Shown: positions 24,718 to 33,254 of the stretch, in pieces | Numbering within the stretch: position 1 is the first letter of the stretch | Layout: every line of letters starts with the position of its first letter | From: WHSW01 sp963821025 | GTDB lineage: Bacteria; Actinomycetota; Thermoleophilia; Solirubrobacterales; 70-9 | Assembly (NCBI GenBank): GCA_963821025.1 | Contig: CAWGCG010000003.1 | Span: forward strand, 186,001-250,000 | Reading direction: 5' to 3' | Length of the DNA: 64,000 bases | The notes under the pieces: generated by a model | What the model was told of the DNA's origin: nothing | The model's database searches: none | Seen by the model: only the letters and a program-made list of their open reading frames with translations | Position numbers and translations under genes: made by a program

Positions 24718-26418
24718 TTGCTCGGACGCGAACAGGCGCTTCGGGCGGTCACCGGCGAGCGCTTCGACGTCGTCGTGATCGGCGGCGGGGTAACCGGGGC
24801 GGGGGTTGCGCTCGACGCGGCCTCCCGGGGCTACACGGTGGCGCTGGTCGAGCGCGACGATTATGCGATCGGGACCTCGAGCCGCTCCTCGAAGATGGTC
24901 CACGGCGGCCTTCGCTACCTGCAGAACTTCGACCTCGGCCTGGTTCGCGAGGCGCTGCTCGAGCGCCAGCTTATGGTCCAGCTGGCCCCGCACCTGGTCT
25001 ACCCGACCCCGTTCTTGGTGCCGACCCTCGGCGAGGACAAGCGCAACCGCAGGATCGGAATCGGCCTCAACATGTACGACGTGATGTCGACCACGCGGGT
25101 CGGGATGTCGCGGCGCGAGCGCCAGGAGCGTGCCGAGGGCGAGGACTACTGGGCGCCTGACCGCCATCGCACGATCGGCCCGCAGGAGGTCGCAGAGCTG
25201 ATCCCGGCGCTCGCCTCGCGCGATCCCAGCGGCGCCTACCTCTTCTATGACGGCCAGACCGATGACGTGCGCCTGGTGTTGACGATCCTCGGCGAGGCCG
25301 AGCGCTACGGCGCCGTCTTCGTCAACGGGGCCGAGGTCAGCGGGCTGCTCGACGCCGATGGGCGAGCCGGCGGAGTGCGGTGCCGCGACGCCGAGACCGG
25401 CGACGCGTTCGAGGTCGAGGCCGACAACGTGATCAACGCGACCGGCGTCTGGGCCGACCGGATCAGGCCCGAGGAGATCCACGACGAGGCCGAGGTGCCC
25501 CGGATCGCACCCAGCCGGGGCACCCACCTGACCGTCTCGATCGACGACCTGCCGCTGGGCTCGGCGGCCTGCATCGTCCCCGCGGGCGCCGAGCGCACGA
25601 TCTTCGCCCTGCCCTGGTACGGGCGCGCCCTGATCGGGACCACCGACAGCGACTACGACGGCGACATCGACCACGTCCGGCCCCCGATCGACGACGTCGC
25701 CTACCTGCTTGACGCGGTCAACGCCTTTTTCGGGGTCGAGCTCGGGGCCGCGAACGTCACCGGGGCCTATGCGGGAGTGCGGCCGCTGATCTCGACCGGC
25801 GACCCCCGAAAGTCGGTCGACATCTCGCGCAAGGCCGAGCTCTACGAGACCTCCTCCGGACTGCTGACGATCACCGGCGGCAAGCTGACCACCTGGCGGC
25901 GGATGGCAAAGCAGGTGGTCGACCGCATGGTCGAGCGCGAGGGCCGGGTGGCGCCGTGCCGGACCGACGACCTGCCCTTGGGCATGGCCGCATCCGAGCA
26001 CGAGCTCGACCCGCCCGAGGGCCTGGCCGAGTCGGACCTGCCGGCCGGATATCGCCGGCTGCTCGGCTTTCGCTACGGCCACGCGGCCCGCAACGTGCTC
26101 CGGCTCGCCGGCGAGCGTCGCGAGCTCGCCGCGCCGATCGTCGCCGGGCAGCCCGATCTGCTCGCCGAGGCGGCCACCGCCGCCCGGCTCGAGCAGGCGC
26201 GCACGGTCGCCGACGTGCTCCTGCGACGCACCAGGCTCGGCATCGTCGCCGCGCCCCAGTTGCGGACCGCCGAGTCAGTGCAGGCGGTCGCCGCGGCGAT
26301 GGCCGTCGAGCTCGGCTGGGACGAGGAGCGGACCGCCGCCGAGGCGGAGCGCTGGGTCGCCGACGCGGCCGCCGAGGGCATCGACCCGGCGGCCGGGCTG
26401 CCCCAGCGATTGCGTTAG
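24718..26418 (+). CDS. glpD: glycerol-3-phosphate dehydrogenase (FAD-dependent, respiratory)
   Basis: Oxidises glycerol-3-phosphate to dihydroxyacetone phosphate and passes electrons to quinone at the membrane. 566 residues, normal for GlpD. FAD motif VVIGGGVTGAGVALDAASRG at about residues 18-37; GTSSRSSKMVHGGLRYLQ substrate/FAD region; C-terminal DAO_C domain from about residue 400. TTG at 24718 is the only reasonable start: it begins LLGREQALRAVTGERFDVVVIG, and no ATG or GTG occurs in frame before the Rossmann strand. It lies six bases after the nitroreductase stop and may be read with that operon. No glpK or glpF is seen nearby. Confidence 0.92.
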   Translation: MLGREQALRAVTGERFDVVVIGGGVTGAGVALDAASRGYTVALVERDDYAIGTSSRSSKMVHGGLRYLQNFDLGLVREALLERQLMVQLAPHLVYPTPFLVPTLGEDKRNRRIGIGLNMYDVMSTTRVGMSRRERQERAEGEDYWAPDRHRTIGPQEVAELIPALASRDPSGAYLFYDGQTDDVRLVLTILGEAERYGAVFVNGAEVSGLLDADGRAGGVRCRDAETGDAFEVEADNVINATGVWADRIRPEEIHDEAEVPRIAPSRGTHLTVSIDDLPLGSAACIVPAGAERTIFALPWYGRALIGTTDSDYDGDIDHVRPPIDDVAYLLDAVNAFFGVELGAANVTGAYAGVRPLISTGDPRKSVDISRKAELYETSSGLLTITGGKLTTWRRMAKQVVDRMVEREGRVAPCRTDDLPLGMAASEHELDPPEGLAESDLPAGYRRLLGFRYGHAARNVLRLAGERRELAAPIVAGQPDLLAEAATAARLEQARTVADVLLRRTRLGIVAAPQLRTAESVQAVAAAMAVELGWDEERTAAEAERWVADAAAEGIDPAAGLPQRLR

Positions 26419-26430
26419 CCTGCGCGCCCG

Positions 26431-27858
26431 ATGGCCACCGCGAAGCTCGACGACCTCCACCTGGCCAACCTGCACGAGCGCGCGGCTGCAGCCGGCGTCC
26501 GCGACTACCGCAAGCTCACCCGAGCCGAGCTGATCGCCGAGCTCTCGAGTGACGCCGAACCCGGTCCCTCCACGGACCCCGGCACCCCCGGACGCGACGC
26601 GGAGGAGACGGCGGGCATTGACTCCCGAGCGGAGGAGGTGCCGGGCAGTGATGCCCAAGCGGAGGAGACGGAGGGCATTGATTCGACGGCGGGCGTTGAC
26701 TCCGAGGCCGACACCGATGAGATCCCGATCGAGGCGACCCTCCTCGACCCCGTGGCCGACGAGCCGGTCGAGCTCGGCATGGAGGGAGCCGAGGGCGGCG
26801 ACGAACGCGACGACTCGCTGCCGACCGAGAACGCTCGCGGGGTGCTCGAGCTGACCCGCCAGCGCTACGGCTTCGTCCGCCTCGGCGGGCTCACCCCGAG
26901 CCGCGCCGATGTCTACATCTCCGCCGCTCAGGTGCGCCGCTGCGAGCTGCGTCCCGGCGACGAGGTCTACGGACCTGCGCGCGAGCCGCGCCCGGGCGAG
27001 AACCACAGAGCTCTCGTCCACGTCGACGAGGTCAACGGCGAGGAGCCGCTGACCGAGCTACGGCCGCAGTTCGATGACCTGGCGCCGGTGCTGCCCGAGC
27101 GCCGAATGACGCTCGAGACCGGCGCCCGCGACCTGCTCGCGCGCGCCGTCGACCTGCTTGCGCCGCTCGGCTTCGGCCAGCGGGTCCTGATCCGAGCCGC
27201 GCCGCGCTCGGGGCGGACCACGCTGCTGCGTTCGATCGCTCATGCGGCGGCGACCAACGAGAACGCGCGAGTGATCATCGTCTTGGTCGACGAGCGGCCG
27301 GAGGAGGGGACCGCATGGCGCGAGGCGATTCCGGTCGCCGAGTTCGCGATCGCGACCGCCGATCTGGCTCCGGTCGAGCAGGTGCGGACCGCCGACCTCG
27401 CGGTCGAGCGCGCCCGGCGCCTCGCCGAGCTCGGCCTCGACGCGGTCCTGGTCTGCGACTCGCTCTCGCGGCTGGCCTTCGCCGCCGGCGGCGTCGACGA
27501 GGTCAAGCGGCTGTTCGGCTCCGGCCGCAACCTCGCGGGCGCGGGCTCGGTGACGGTGCTCGCCACCGTGCTCGACGACGCCCGCGATGAGCATCAGGCC
27601 GAACGCGCGGTGATCACCACCGAGAGCTCGCTGATCGAGCTCGACGCCGAGCTCGCGGCGGCGGGAATCGTCCCGGCGCTGAAGCCGAACGAGGTCCGCG
27701 TCTCCAACGAGGATCAGATCCGCGAGCCCGCTGAGCTCGAGGCGGCCCGGAGGCTGCGGTTGATGCTGGCCGACCTCGGTCCCACCGAAGCCGCCCAGCT
27801 ATTGCGGGAGCGACTCGAGGGCTCGGCCTCCAACGCCGAGCTGCTGAGCGCGCTGTAG
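26431..27858 (+). CDS. divergent transcription termination factor Rho with altered P-loop and RNA loops
   Basis: 475 residues in Rho order: Rho N-terminal helical domain (1-40), an acidic insert with AEET/GIDS repeats (about 50-130), cold-shock RNA domain with RYGFVRLGG (145-153) and DVYISAAQVRRCELRPGDEV (160-179), then the RecA-like ATPase. The ATPase core departs from catalytic Rho: Walker A is PRSGRT (258-263), so Arg262 stands where all active Rho proteins have Lys (PKAGKT); the Q-loop GGVDEVKRLFG lacks about five residues; and the R-loop motif EFKGTGN is replaced by VITTESS. The catalytic DERPEE (287-292) remains. It may be a slow or inactive paralogue or an RNA-binding regulator. Calling it rho would imply termination activity, so no symbol is given. 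Confidence 0.82.
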   Translation: MATAKLDDLHLANLHERAAAAGVRDYRKLTRAELIAELSSDAEPGPSTDPGTPGRDAEETAGIDSRAEEVPGSDAQAEETEGIDSTAGVDSEADTDEIPIEATLLDPVADEPVELGMEGAEGGDERDDSLPTENARGVLELTRQRYGFVRLGGLTPSRADVYISAAQVRRCELRPGDEVYGPAREPRPGENHRALVHVDEVNGEEPLTELRPQFDDLAPVLPERRMTLETGARDLLARAVDLLAPLGFGQRVLIRAAPRSGRTTLLRSIAHAAATNENARVIIVLVDERPEEGTAWREAIPVAEFAIATADLAPVEQVRTADLAVERARRLAELGLDAVLVCDSLSRLAFAAGGVDEVKRLFGSGRNLAGAGSVTVLATVLDDARDEHQAERAVITTESSLIELDAELAAAGIVPALKPNEVRVSNEDQIREPAELEAARRLRLMLADLGPTEAAQLLRERLEGSASNAELLSAL

Positions 27859-27868
27859 GGACTGCGGT

Positions 27869-28333
27869 TCAGCGCCGGTACGCGAGCCCGGCCCAGCTCG
27901 GCTCGCGTGAGAGCTCGATCGGCTCGGCGTCGCGGTCGGGCTGGACGTAACCGAAGCTGTGGTTGTCGGAGTCGAAGACGATGTCGAGCTCGCCCTCCTT
28001 GACTCGCTGATCGAGCCAGGCGCCGCGGAAGACGAGCCGGCGGATCCAGTGGACGAGGCTGCGGTTGGCGGGCCCGACGAGCTCGGTCCAGTGCTCGTTG
28101 ATGTGCTCGCCCAGCGCCGAGGTCGGTTCGCGAATCTCGCCGTTGACGGCCAGCTCGAGCAGATCGTGCAGCTCCTCGGACTCGAGGCCCTGGTCGACGA
28201 AGTCGAGCTTCACCGCCGCCTGTTCGACCCGCTGGGAGAAGTCCTGCTCGTTGAATGAGAAGCGGAGCTCTCCGTACTCGAGCACGTAGTCGGAGCCCGA
28301 TTCGTAATTGCCTCTACGAGTTGCCTTCTCCAC
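27869..28333 (-). CDS. conserved hypothetical protein
   Basis: 154-residue soluble protein with no signal peptide or membrane helix and no domain I recognise. It is rich in aromatic and acidic residues, with a mixed alpha/beta pattern, for example GSDYVLEYGELRFSFNEQDF near the N-terminus, RSLVHWIRRLVFRGAWLD in the middle and DIVFDSDNHSFGYVQPDRD near the end. Coding bias is clear. It is convergent with the Rho-like gene and shares direction with the antiporter behind it, from which it is separated by about 210 bases. Confidence 0.7.
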   Translation of the reverse strand: MEKATRRGNYESGSDYVLEYGELRFSFNEQDFSQRVEQAAVKLDFVDQGLESEELHDLLELAVNGEIREPTSALGEHINEHWTELVGPANRSLVHWIRRLVFRGAWLDQRVKEGELDIVFDSDNHSFGYVQPDRDAEPIELSREPSWAGLAYRR

Positions 28334-28476
28334 AGCTCTGCGTTCTCCGCTCCGATCGTTGCCCGGTCCGGGCTCCCAAGATGAACGGCATCTTTGCCGA
28401 TGGGCGGGTGCCGTGCATGGAGGGCGCTCGCGGCTGAACGAGGGTTTGCACCTCCGAGGTCGAAGAGGTGTCGGTT

Positions 28477-28592
28477 TCAGATCTCGAGGCGCGAGTCCTC
28501 GAGGTCGAGCTCACGCTCGATCCGCCGCAACACCTCGTCGTTGATCTCACCCCGGTCGCGCATCTCGAGCACGGTCGTCGCGTTGCGCCTCG
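28477..28592 (-). pseudogene. out-of-frame C-terminal tail of the antiporter
   Basis: This segment continues the antiporter in a different frame (NATTVLEMRDRGEINDEVLR then IERELDLEDSRLEI). A 5-base loss within an imperfect GCGCA direct repeat at the junction would explain the shift, but sequencing error is equally possible. Confidence 0.55.
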
Positions 28593-30082
28593 AGCAGCTC
28601 GCGGACGAGCCGCTGGTAGGCCACCGACCGGACCTCGTAGTCGACCCCGTCGCCGTCGACTCCGCCGTCGAATTCGCCCTCCGGCACCAGCGCGCTGAAG
28701 CGGCGCTCGCGGTAGCGGTAGGCGCCACCCACCCGGTCGATCGTGTCGTCCAGCGCCCAGTCGGCGTCGCGAAGCTCCTCGAGGCGCCCGAGCGCCGACT
28801 GGGTCGCCGCCAACCGCGCCTGGTTTTCCTCGCGCTCGAGCGCCTCGTCGTAGTCGTCGACCCCGAGCGCCTTGATCAGCGGCGGCAGGGTCAGACCCTG
28901 GACCACCAGGGTGATCAGGATCACCGAGAAGGTCAGGAAGATGATCAGGTTGCGTTCGGGGAAGGGGCCGCCGGCGTCAATCGTCAGCGGCAGCGCGAGC
29001 GCCGCAGCAAGCGAAACCGCGCCGCGCATCCCGTTCCAGGCCACCAGCAGGGTGTATCGCCACGGCGGAGAGGGATCGCGCTGACGAATGCGGCCGAACA
29101 GCCACCGTGGCAGATAGGTGAGCGGGAAGACCCAGGCGACCCGGACCGCCATCACGGTGGCGCCGATCAGCAGGCCGTCGAGGAGCAGCTCACCCGTGTC
29201 GACCGCGCCGATCCCGTCGACCACCGTCGGCAGCTGCAGGCCGATGAGGATGAACAGGGCCGAGTTGAGCAGGAAGGTGACGATCTCCCAGACGGCGTTG
29301 CCCTGAATCCGGGTGGTCGGTGTGGTCAGGCGCGAGGTCAGCCGCCCCATGTAGATGCCGACGGTCACGGCGGCGAGCACGCCCGAGACGCCGATCGCCT
29401 CCGCCGGCAGGTAGGCGAAGTAGGCGCTGAACAGCGCGATCGTCACCTCCACCGGCGGGTTGTTGAGTCGTCGGCGAACCGCCGCGATCGCCGCGCCGAC
29501 GGCGATCCCGACCGCGATCCCCCCGAGCACCGAGATGACGAACTCGCCGCCGGCTTCGAGCGCGCTGAAGCTCCCGGTGACCACCGCGGCGACCGCGAAC
29601 TTGTAGGCGACCAGCGCGGTGGCGTCGTTGATCAGGCTCTCGCCCTCGACGATCGTGACGATCCGTCCGGGGACGCCGAGCCGGCGGGCGATCGATGTCG
29701 CCGCCACCGGATCGGTCGGCGAGACGATCGCCCCGAGCACGAAGGCCGCGGCCCAGCCGAAGTCGAGTGCCCAGTGCGCGACCGCCGCGACCACCACCAT
29801 CGTCGCCAGCACCAGGCCGATCGCGAGCAACCCAACCGGGCGCACGTTGCGGCGCAGCTCACGCAGCGGCGTGAAGAACGCGGCCGCGTAGAGCAATGGC
29901 GGCAACAGGATCAGGAGGACCAGGTCGGGGTCGAGCTCGACCTCGGGAATCTCGGGCACCAGGGCGAGGGCGAGCCCGCCGAGGACCATCAGGATCGGAT
30001 ACGGGATCCGCGACCACTGGGCGGCGATCAGCAGCGCCACCACGGTGGCCAGGATCGTGAACAGGGCGACGTCCGTGTGCAT
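28547..30082 (-). CDS. Na+/H+ antiporter (CPA1 family), C-terminus frameshifted
   Basis: 511-residue integral membrane exchanger with about twelve helices. CPA1 landmarks: LILLPPLLYAAAF helix, GAIVSPTDPVAATSI with the functional Asp region, GESLINDATALV, and WNGMRGAVSLAAALALP. The cytoplasmic tail is helical. The reading frame ends in QRDDRARDARPG, but the +1 frame downstream, to the stop at about 28477, encodes VLEMRDRGEINDEVLRRIER and a short acidic end, which is the usual tail of this antiporter family. So there is a frameshift at about 28580-28592; see findings. The transport core is intact, so exchange may persist. Divergent from the DUF192 gene. Confidence 0.88.
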   Translation of the reverse strand: MHTDVALFTILATVVALLIAAQWSRIPYPILMVLGGLALALVPEIPEVELDPDLVLLILLPPLLYAAAFFTPLRELRRNVRPVGLLAIGLVLATMVVVAAVAHWALDFGWAAAFVLGAIVSPTDPVAATSIARRLGVPGRIVTIVEGESLINDATALVAYKFAVAAVVTGSFSALEAGGEFVISVLGGIAVGIAVGAAIAAVRRRLNNPPVEVTIALFSAYFAYLPAEAIGVSGVLAAVTVGIYMGRLTSRLTTPTTRIQGNAVWEIVTFLLNSALFILIGLQLPTVVDGIGAVDTGELLLDGLLIGATVMAVRVAWVFPLTYLPRWLFGRIRQRDPSPPWRYTLLVAWNGMRGAVSLAAALALPLTIDAGGPFPERNLIIFLTFSVILITLVVQGLTLPPLIKALGVDDYDEALEREENQARLAATQSALGRLEELRDADWALDDTIDRVGGAYRYRERRFSALVPEGEFDGGVDGDGVDYEVRSVAYQRLVRELLEAQRDDRARDARPG

Positions 30083-30154
30083 CGCCGATAGTTGTAGCTA
30101 AGTGCCGTTTGGCGACCGGGGGGCGCGCGGGCCAAACCCGGGCTTGTAGGCGGC

Positions 30155-30487
30155 GTGAACGCCACCGCGCATCCGCTTCGATTCCGCCGGCTCCCGCGCG
30201 CGAACGTCTCCTCCCGGCGGGTGCCGGTGGCGGTCACGCCGCTCTCCCGGCTGCTCGGGCTCTCGCTGCTGTCCGCCGATCGTGCCGGCGAGGGATTGCT
30301 GATCCCGCACTGTCGCAGCGTCCACACATTCGGGATGCGCTTCGCGATCCATGTCGTCTTCTGTGACCGCGCGCTTCGTCCGCTGTCGGTCCGCGGCTCC
30401 GTGCCGCCGAACCGGGTCCTGCGCGAACCCGGCGCGACCGCGGTGCTCGAGCTCCCGGCGGCGGGCGGAGTCCCGGGCGGGTCCTGA
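30155..30487 (+). CDS. DUF192 family protein
   Basis: 110-residue protein with the DUF192 core: GEGLLIPHCRSVHTFGMRFAIHVVFCD (residues about 46-72) and the hydrophobic strand-turn LEPG-like REPGATAVLELPAAG. The fold is a small beta barrel of unknown role, often secreted or beside Tad pilus genes. Here it precedes a response regulator (1-base overlap) and, further on, cpaB, so an association with the pilus locus is plausible. No signal peptide is visible. Confidence 0.78.
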   Translation: MNATAHPLRFRRLPRANVSSRRVPVAVTPLSRLLGLSLLSADRAGEGLLIPHCRSVHTFGMRFAIHVVFCDRALRPLSVRGSVPPNRVLREPGATAVLELPAAGGVPGGS

Positions 30488-31227
30488 TGGTGGTCTCGCG
30501 CGAGCCGCGAGCGACGCTGGTCGTCTGCGACGACGATGCACCCACCCTCGAGCTCTTGTGCGACCACCTCGAGGCCGACCGCTTCCGGGCCTTGCCCGCA
30601 CCCTCGGCCTCCGACGCCTTGCGGCTCTGTCACTACAAGCAGCCCGATCTGTTGCTGCTCGACCTCAACCTCCCCGACACCCCGGGGCTCGACGTGCTGC
30701 GCGAGATCCGCGCCACCGAGGGGGTCACCGGGCGCTATGACCCCGAGCTGCCGGTGATCGTGCTCAGCGGCCGCGGTACCGACGCCGACCGCCTGCGTGG
30801 GCTGCTCTGCGGTGCCGACGACTACGTGGTCAAGCCCTTTCACGTCGCCGAGCTGGTCGCCCGGATCAGCGCCGTGCTGCGCCGCCGCGAGGGTGCGCGC
30901 GCCGGCCCGTTGCGGGTTGGCGAGATCGTCGTCGACAGCTCGCGGCGCGAGGTCCGGGTCGGCGGCCACCAGGTGGTGCTGGCGAACAAGGAGTTCAGCC
31001 TGCTGCGCGCGCTCGCCGCCGAGCCGAGCCGGGTGTTCACCAAGGACGAGCTGCTGCGCGACGTCTGGGGCTTTCGCTCGATGGGCCGGACCCGCACACT
31101 CGATTCGCACGCCAGTCGCCTGCGGCGCAAGCTCGACCCCGAGCACGGCCGCTACGTGGTCAACTGCTGGGGCATCGGCTACCGACTGATCGACGGACCC
31201 GAGGCCGATGGCGACGCCGATCGCTGA
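30487..31227 (+). CDS. OmpR-family response regulator
   Basis: 246 residues. Receiver domain 1-130 with acidic residues CDDD (14-17), phospho-acceptor Asp59 in LLLLDLNLPD and the Lys in VVKPFHV. Winged-helix DNA-binding domain 140-235 with LANKEFSLLRALA, RVFTKDELLRDVWG and HASRLRRKLDP. Its stop overlaps the start of the following histidine kinase. The target is likely local, perhaps the pilus genes. Confidence 0.9.
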   Translation: MVVSREPRATLVVCDDDAPTLELLCDHLEADRFRALPAPSASDALRLCHYKQPDLLLLDLNLPDTPGLDVLREIRATEGVTGRYDPELPVIVLSGRGTDADRLRGLLCGADDYVVKPFHVAELVARISAVLRRREGARAGPLRVGEIVVDSSRREVRVGGHQVVLANKEFSLLRALAAEPSRVFTKDELLRDVWGFRSMGRTRTLDSHASRLRRKLDPEHGRYVVNCWGIGYRLIDGPEADGDADR

Positions 31228-31895
31228 GCCCGCCGCGCTCGCCCTCCCCGTGGCGCTGATGTTCGCGACGGTCGCCATTGCCGGCCGGGTCCGGGAGGGC
31301 CGTCGCCGTGAACGCCTCAACCGGGCCCTGCACGAGTTGCGCCGCCCGCTGCAGGCGCTGGCGCTGTCGGCCGACCCGCGCGGGCGGCGGCCAGCTCGAG
31401 CGTGCGATCGAGGCGCTCGCGGGCCTCGACCGCGAGCTCAACGGAGGCAGCGCGCCGCCTCGCCTGCGAGTCGAGAGCCGGGCCCTCGCCCGCCAGGCGG
31501 TCGCCCGTTGGCGCGAGCCCGCGCTGCGATCGGGACGCACGGTGGAGCTCGCCTGGCGCAGCGGCGCGTGCCCGGTCGACTGCGACCCGGCGGCGATCTC
31601 GCGGGCGCTCGACAACCTGATCGCGAACTCGCTCGAGCACGGGGCCGGCAGGGTTACGGTGGAGGGCATCCGCGGGGCGGATTGCGTTCGCGTCGCGGTC
31701 ACCGACCAGGGTCGGGGGCTGCCGCCGGGCCCGGAGTTTCGCCTTCACCGGGCGAACGGTCGCGCCGACCCGCGGCGTGGCCACGGGTTGCGCCTGGTCG
31801 CCGCCGTGGCCGCCGAGCACGGCGGGCGCTTCGCCGCCTGTCGCCACGAGGCCGGCGCCTGCGCGATGCTGGAGCTGCCCCTGGCAGGCGCTTGA
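31208..31895 (+). pseudogene. sensor histidine kinase interrupted by a frameshift
   Basis: ATG 31208 opens a frame encoding one membrane helix (residues 9-26), an H-box LNRALHELRRPLQALAL with His42, then loses sense at about 31380-31395. From there the +1 frame continues a normal kinase: GGQLERAIEALAGLDRELNG, N-box ISRALDNLIANSLEHGAG, G1 box VTDQGRGLPPG and G2-like RRGHGLRLVAAVAAEHGG, ending at 31895. The junction is the G/C run CGCGGGCGGCGGCC, where one extra G would shift the frame. The original protein would be about 228 residues. Either the gene is broken in this strain or the run was mis-sequenced. It forms a pair with the OmpR regulator and overlaps cpaB. Confidence 0.7.
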
Positions 31896-32566
31896 GCCGG
31901 CGCGCTCGGGCGCTCGCCTTCGCCGCGGCGGCGGCGGTCTGCGCCGGGCTCGCGGCGATCGCCACCGGCGGCGCACGCCCCGGCGCCGGCGCCGAGCTCG
32001 GCGAGCTGCGCCAGGTAGTGGTCGCCACCGAGGCGCTCCGCCAAGGCGCACGGCTGCACTCGCCGACCCTGCGCGAGGCGCTCGAGCTGCGCACGGTTCC
32101 GGAGCGGTTCGTGCCGCCGGACGCGCTCGGCGACCCCGCGCAGGCGCTCGGCCGCGTCCCGGTGGCGCTGATCCCGCCGGGCAGCTATCTGCTCGACTCG
32201 CAGCTGCGCGCGCCCGGCGGCGAGCGCGCCGGGCCGCCGCAGGACCTGCGTTCCGGCCGGCGTGCGGTCGAGATCGCGGTCGACGCCGCCGGCGCCCTGG
32301 CCGCGGTGCCGGTGGATGGCCGTGGCAAGGTCGACGTGATCGTCACCACCGAGCCCGGGCCCGGAGGCGACGGACGCACCTACGTCGCCGCGGAGGGCGT
32401 CGTCCTCTTGGGCCTGCGCGCCGCGGGCGGTCAGCCGGGCACCGACCTCGTCCCGGGCCCGGCGACCGGCTCCTGGACCGCGACTCTGGCTCTCACCCGC
32501 CGCCAGGCACTGCGGTTGATCCAGGCCGAGAGCTTCGCTCGCAGCGTGCGCTTGATCGAGCGCTGA
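31892..32566 (+). CDS. cpaB: Flp pilus assembly protein CpaB/RcpC-like (SAF domain)
   Basis: 224-residue Tad-pilus assembly protein. N-terminal membrane helix (about residues 6-28), then a SAF domain: VVVATEALRQGARLHSPTLR and PERFVPPDALGDPAQALGR followed by LIPPGSYLLDSQL, then an RcpC-like beta-rich region with RAVEIAVDAAG and DVIVTTEPG. TTG at 31892 overlaps the kinase stop as TTGA and starts just before the helix. No ATG or GTG fits better. The remaining tad genes begin at 34101 after two inverted genes. Confidence 0.8.
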   Translation: MSRRARALAFAAAAAVCAGLAAIATGGARPGAGAELGELRQVVVATEALRQGARLHSPTLREALELRTVPERFVPPDALGDPAQALGRVPVALIPPGSYLLDSQLRAPGGERAGPPQDLRSGRRAVEIAVDAAGALAAVPVDGRGKVDVIVTTEPGPGGDGRTYVAAEGVVLLGLRAAGGQPGTDLVPGPATGSWTATLALTRRQALRLIQAESFARSVRLIER

Positions 32567-32580
32567 GCGCTCAGCTCTGC

Positions 32581-32626
32581 CCCGGCGATCGCCGCCGGGC
32601 TGCTCGGGCTCGTCGCTGAGCGAGCC
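32581..32626. terminator. two GC-rich hairpins between convergent cpaB and macro gene
   Basis: CCCGGC (32581-32586) pairs with GCCGGG (32594-32599), and GGCTCG (32607-32612) pairs with CGAGCC (32621-32626). They fill the short gap between two convergent genes. No T-run on either side, so termination is inferred from location. Confidence 0.35.
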
Positions 32627-32663
32627 GGGGAACTGCTCGAGCGCCCTTAGCGCAAAAGACGGT

Positions 32664-33194
32664 TCAGGCCATGGCGAGCTCGAACGCCGCACGCGCCGCG
32701 GCGCCGCGGACGCAGAAGACGACCCGCTCGAGCGAGGTCTCGCCCGCAAGGTGCCGGCGAACCCGGTCGACCTCGATCTCGGCGGCCTCGCCGAGCGGAA
32801 AGTCGCCGATCCCGGTCCCGAAGGCGACCAGGGCGAGTGAGGCGGCGCCGAGCTCGTCGGCGACCCGCAGCGTGCTCGCCGTGGCGGCGCCGATGACCTC
32901 GGCCGAGGTGGGTCCACCGAGGTTCATGGTGGCGGCGTGGATCACCCAGCGGCTCGGCAGCTCTCCGGCGTCGGTTGCCACCGCCTCGCCGAGCTCGATC
33001 GGGGCGAGCGCGTCGCTCTCGGCCTGAATCGAGTCGCCGCCGGCGCGGACGATCGCCCCGGCGACGCCGCCGCCGTGACGCAGATCTGTGTTCGCCGCGT
33101 TGGCGATCGCATCGACGGCGAGGGATGTGATGTCGGCTTCGATGACCTCGATCGCTGCTATCGAGCTCAGCCTAGAGACCGCCAAGCCCCGCAA
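32664..33194 (-). CDS. macro-domain protein (ADP-ribose hydrolase type)
   Basis: 176-residue single macro domain: IEVIEADITSLAVDAIANAANTDL with the GGGVAGAIVRAGG ligand loop at about residues 41-53, and the second loop ALVAFGTGIGDFPL. MacroD-type enzymes remove ADP-ribose from protein or hydrolyse O-acetyl-ADP-ribose. The Asn-Ala-Asn and Gly-rich loops are intact, so it is likely active. It lies inverted inside the tad locus. A 41-nt hairpin element lies eight bases upstream of its start. Confidence 0.88.
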   Translation of the reverse strand: MRGLAVSRLSSIAAIEVIEADITSLAVDAIANAANTDLRHGGGVAGAIVRAGGDSIQAESDALAPIELGEAVATDAGELPSRWVIHAATMNLGGPTSAEVIGAATASTLRVADELGAASLALVAFGTGIGDFPLGEAAEIEVDRVRRHLAGETSLERVVFCVRGAAARAAFELAMA

Positions 33195-33201
33195 GCTCCG
33201 C

Positions 33202-33242
33202 CGGGGCGAGAAATGATCGCTGCGCGAAAGGAACTCGCCCCG
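33202..33242 (+). repeat. 41-nt dispersed hairpin element, copy B
   Basis: CGGGGCGAG at 33202-33210 pairs with CTCGCCCCG at 33234-33242 around a 23-base loop. It has the same total length as copy A, and the loop keeps the small inner stem with changed bases (TCGC with GCGA). It lies between the macro gene and the TauE/SafE gene. Confidence 0.7.
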
Positions 33243-33254
33243 GCGGCTTGGTGG

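Noticed and set aside
28394..30091. 565-residue plus-strand frame
   Set aside because: Antisense to the antiporter; no recognisable domain.
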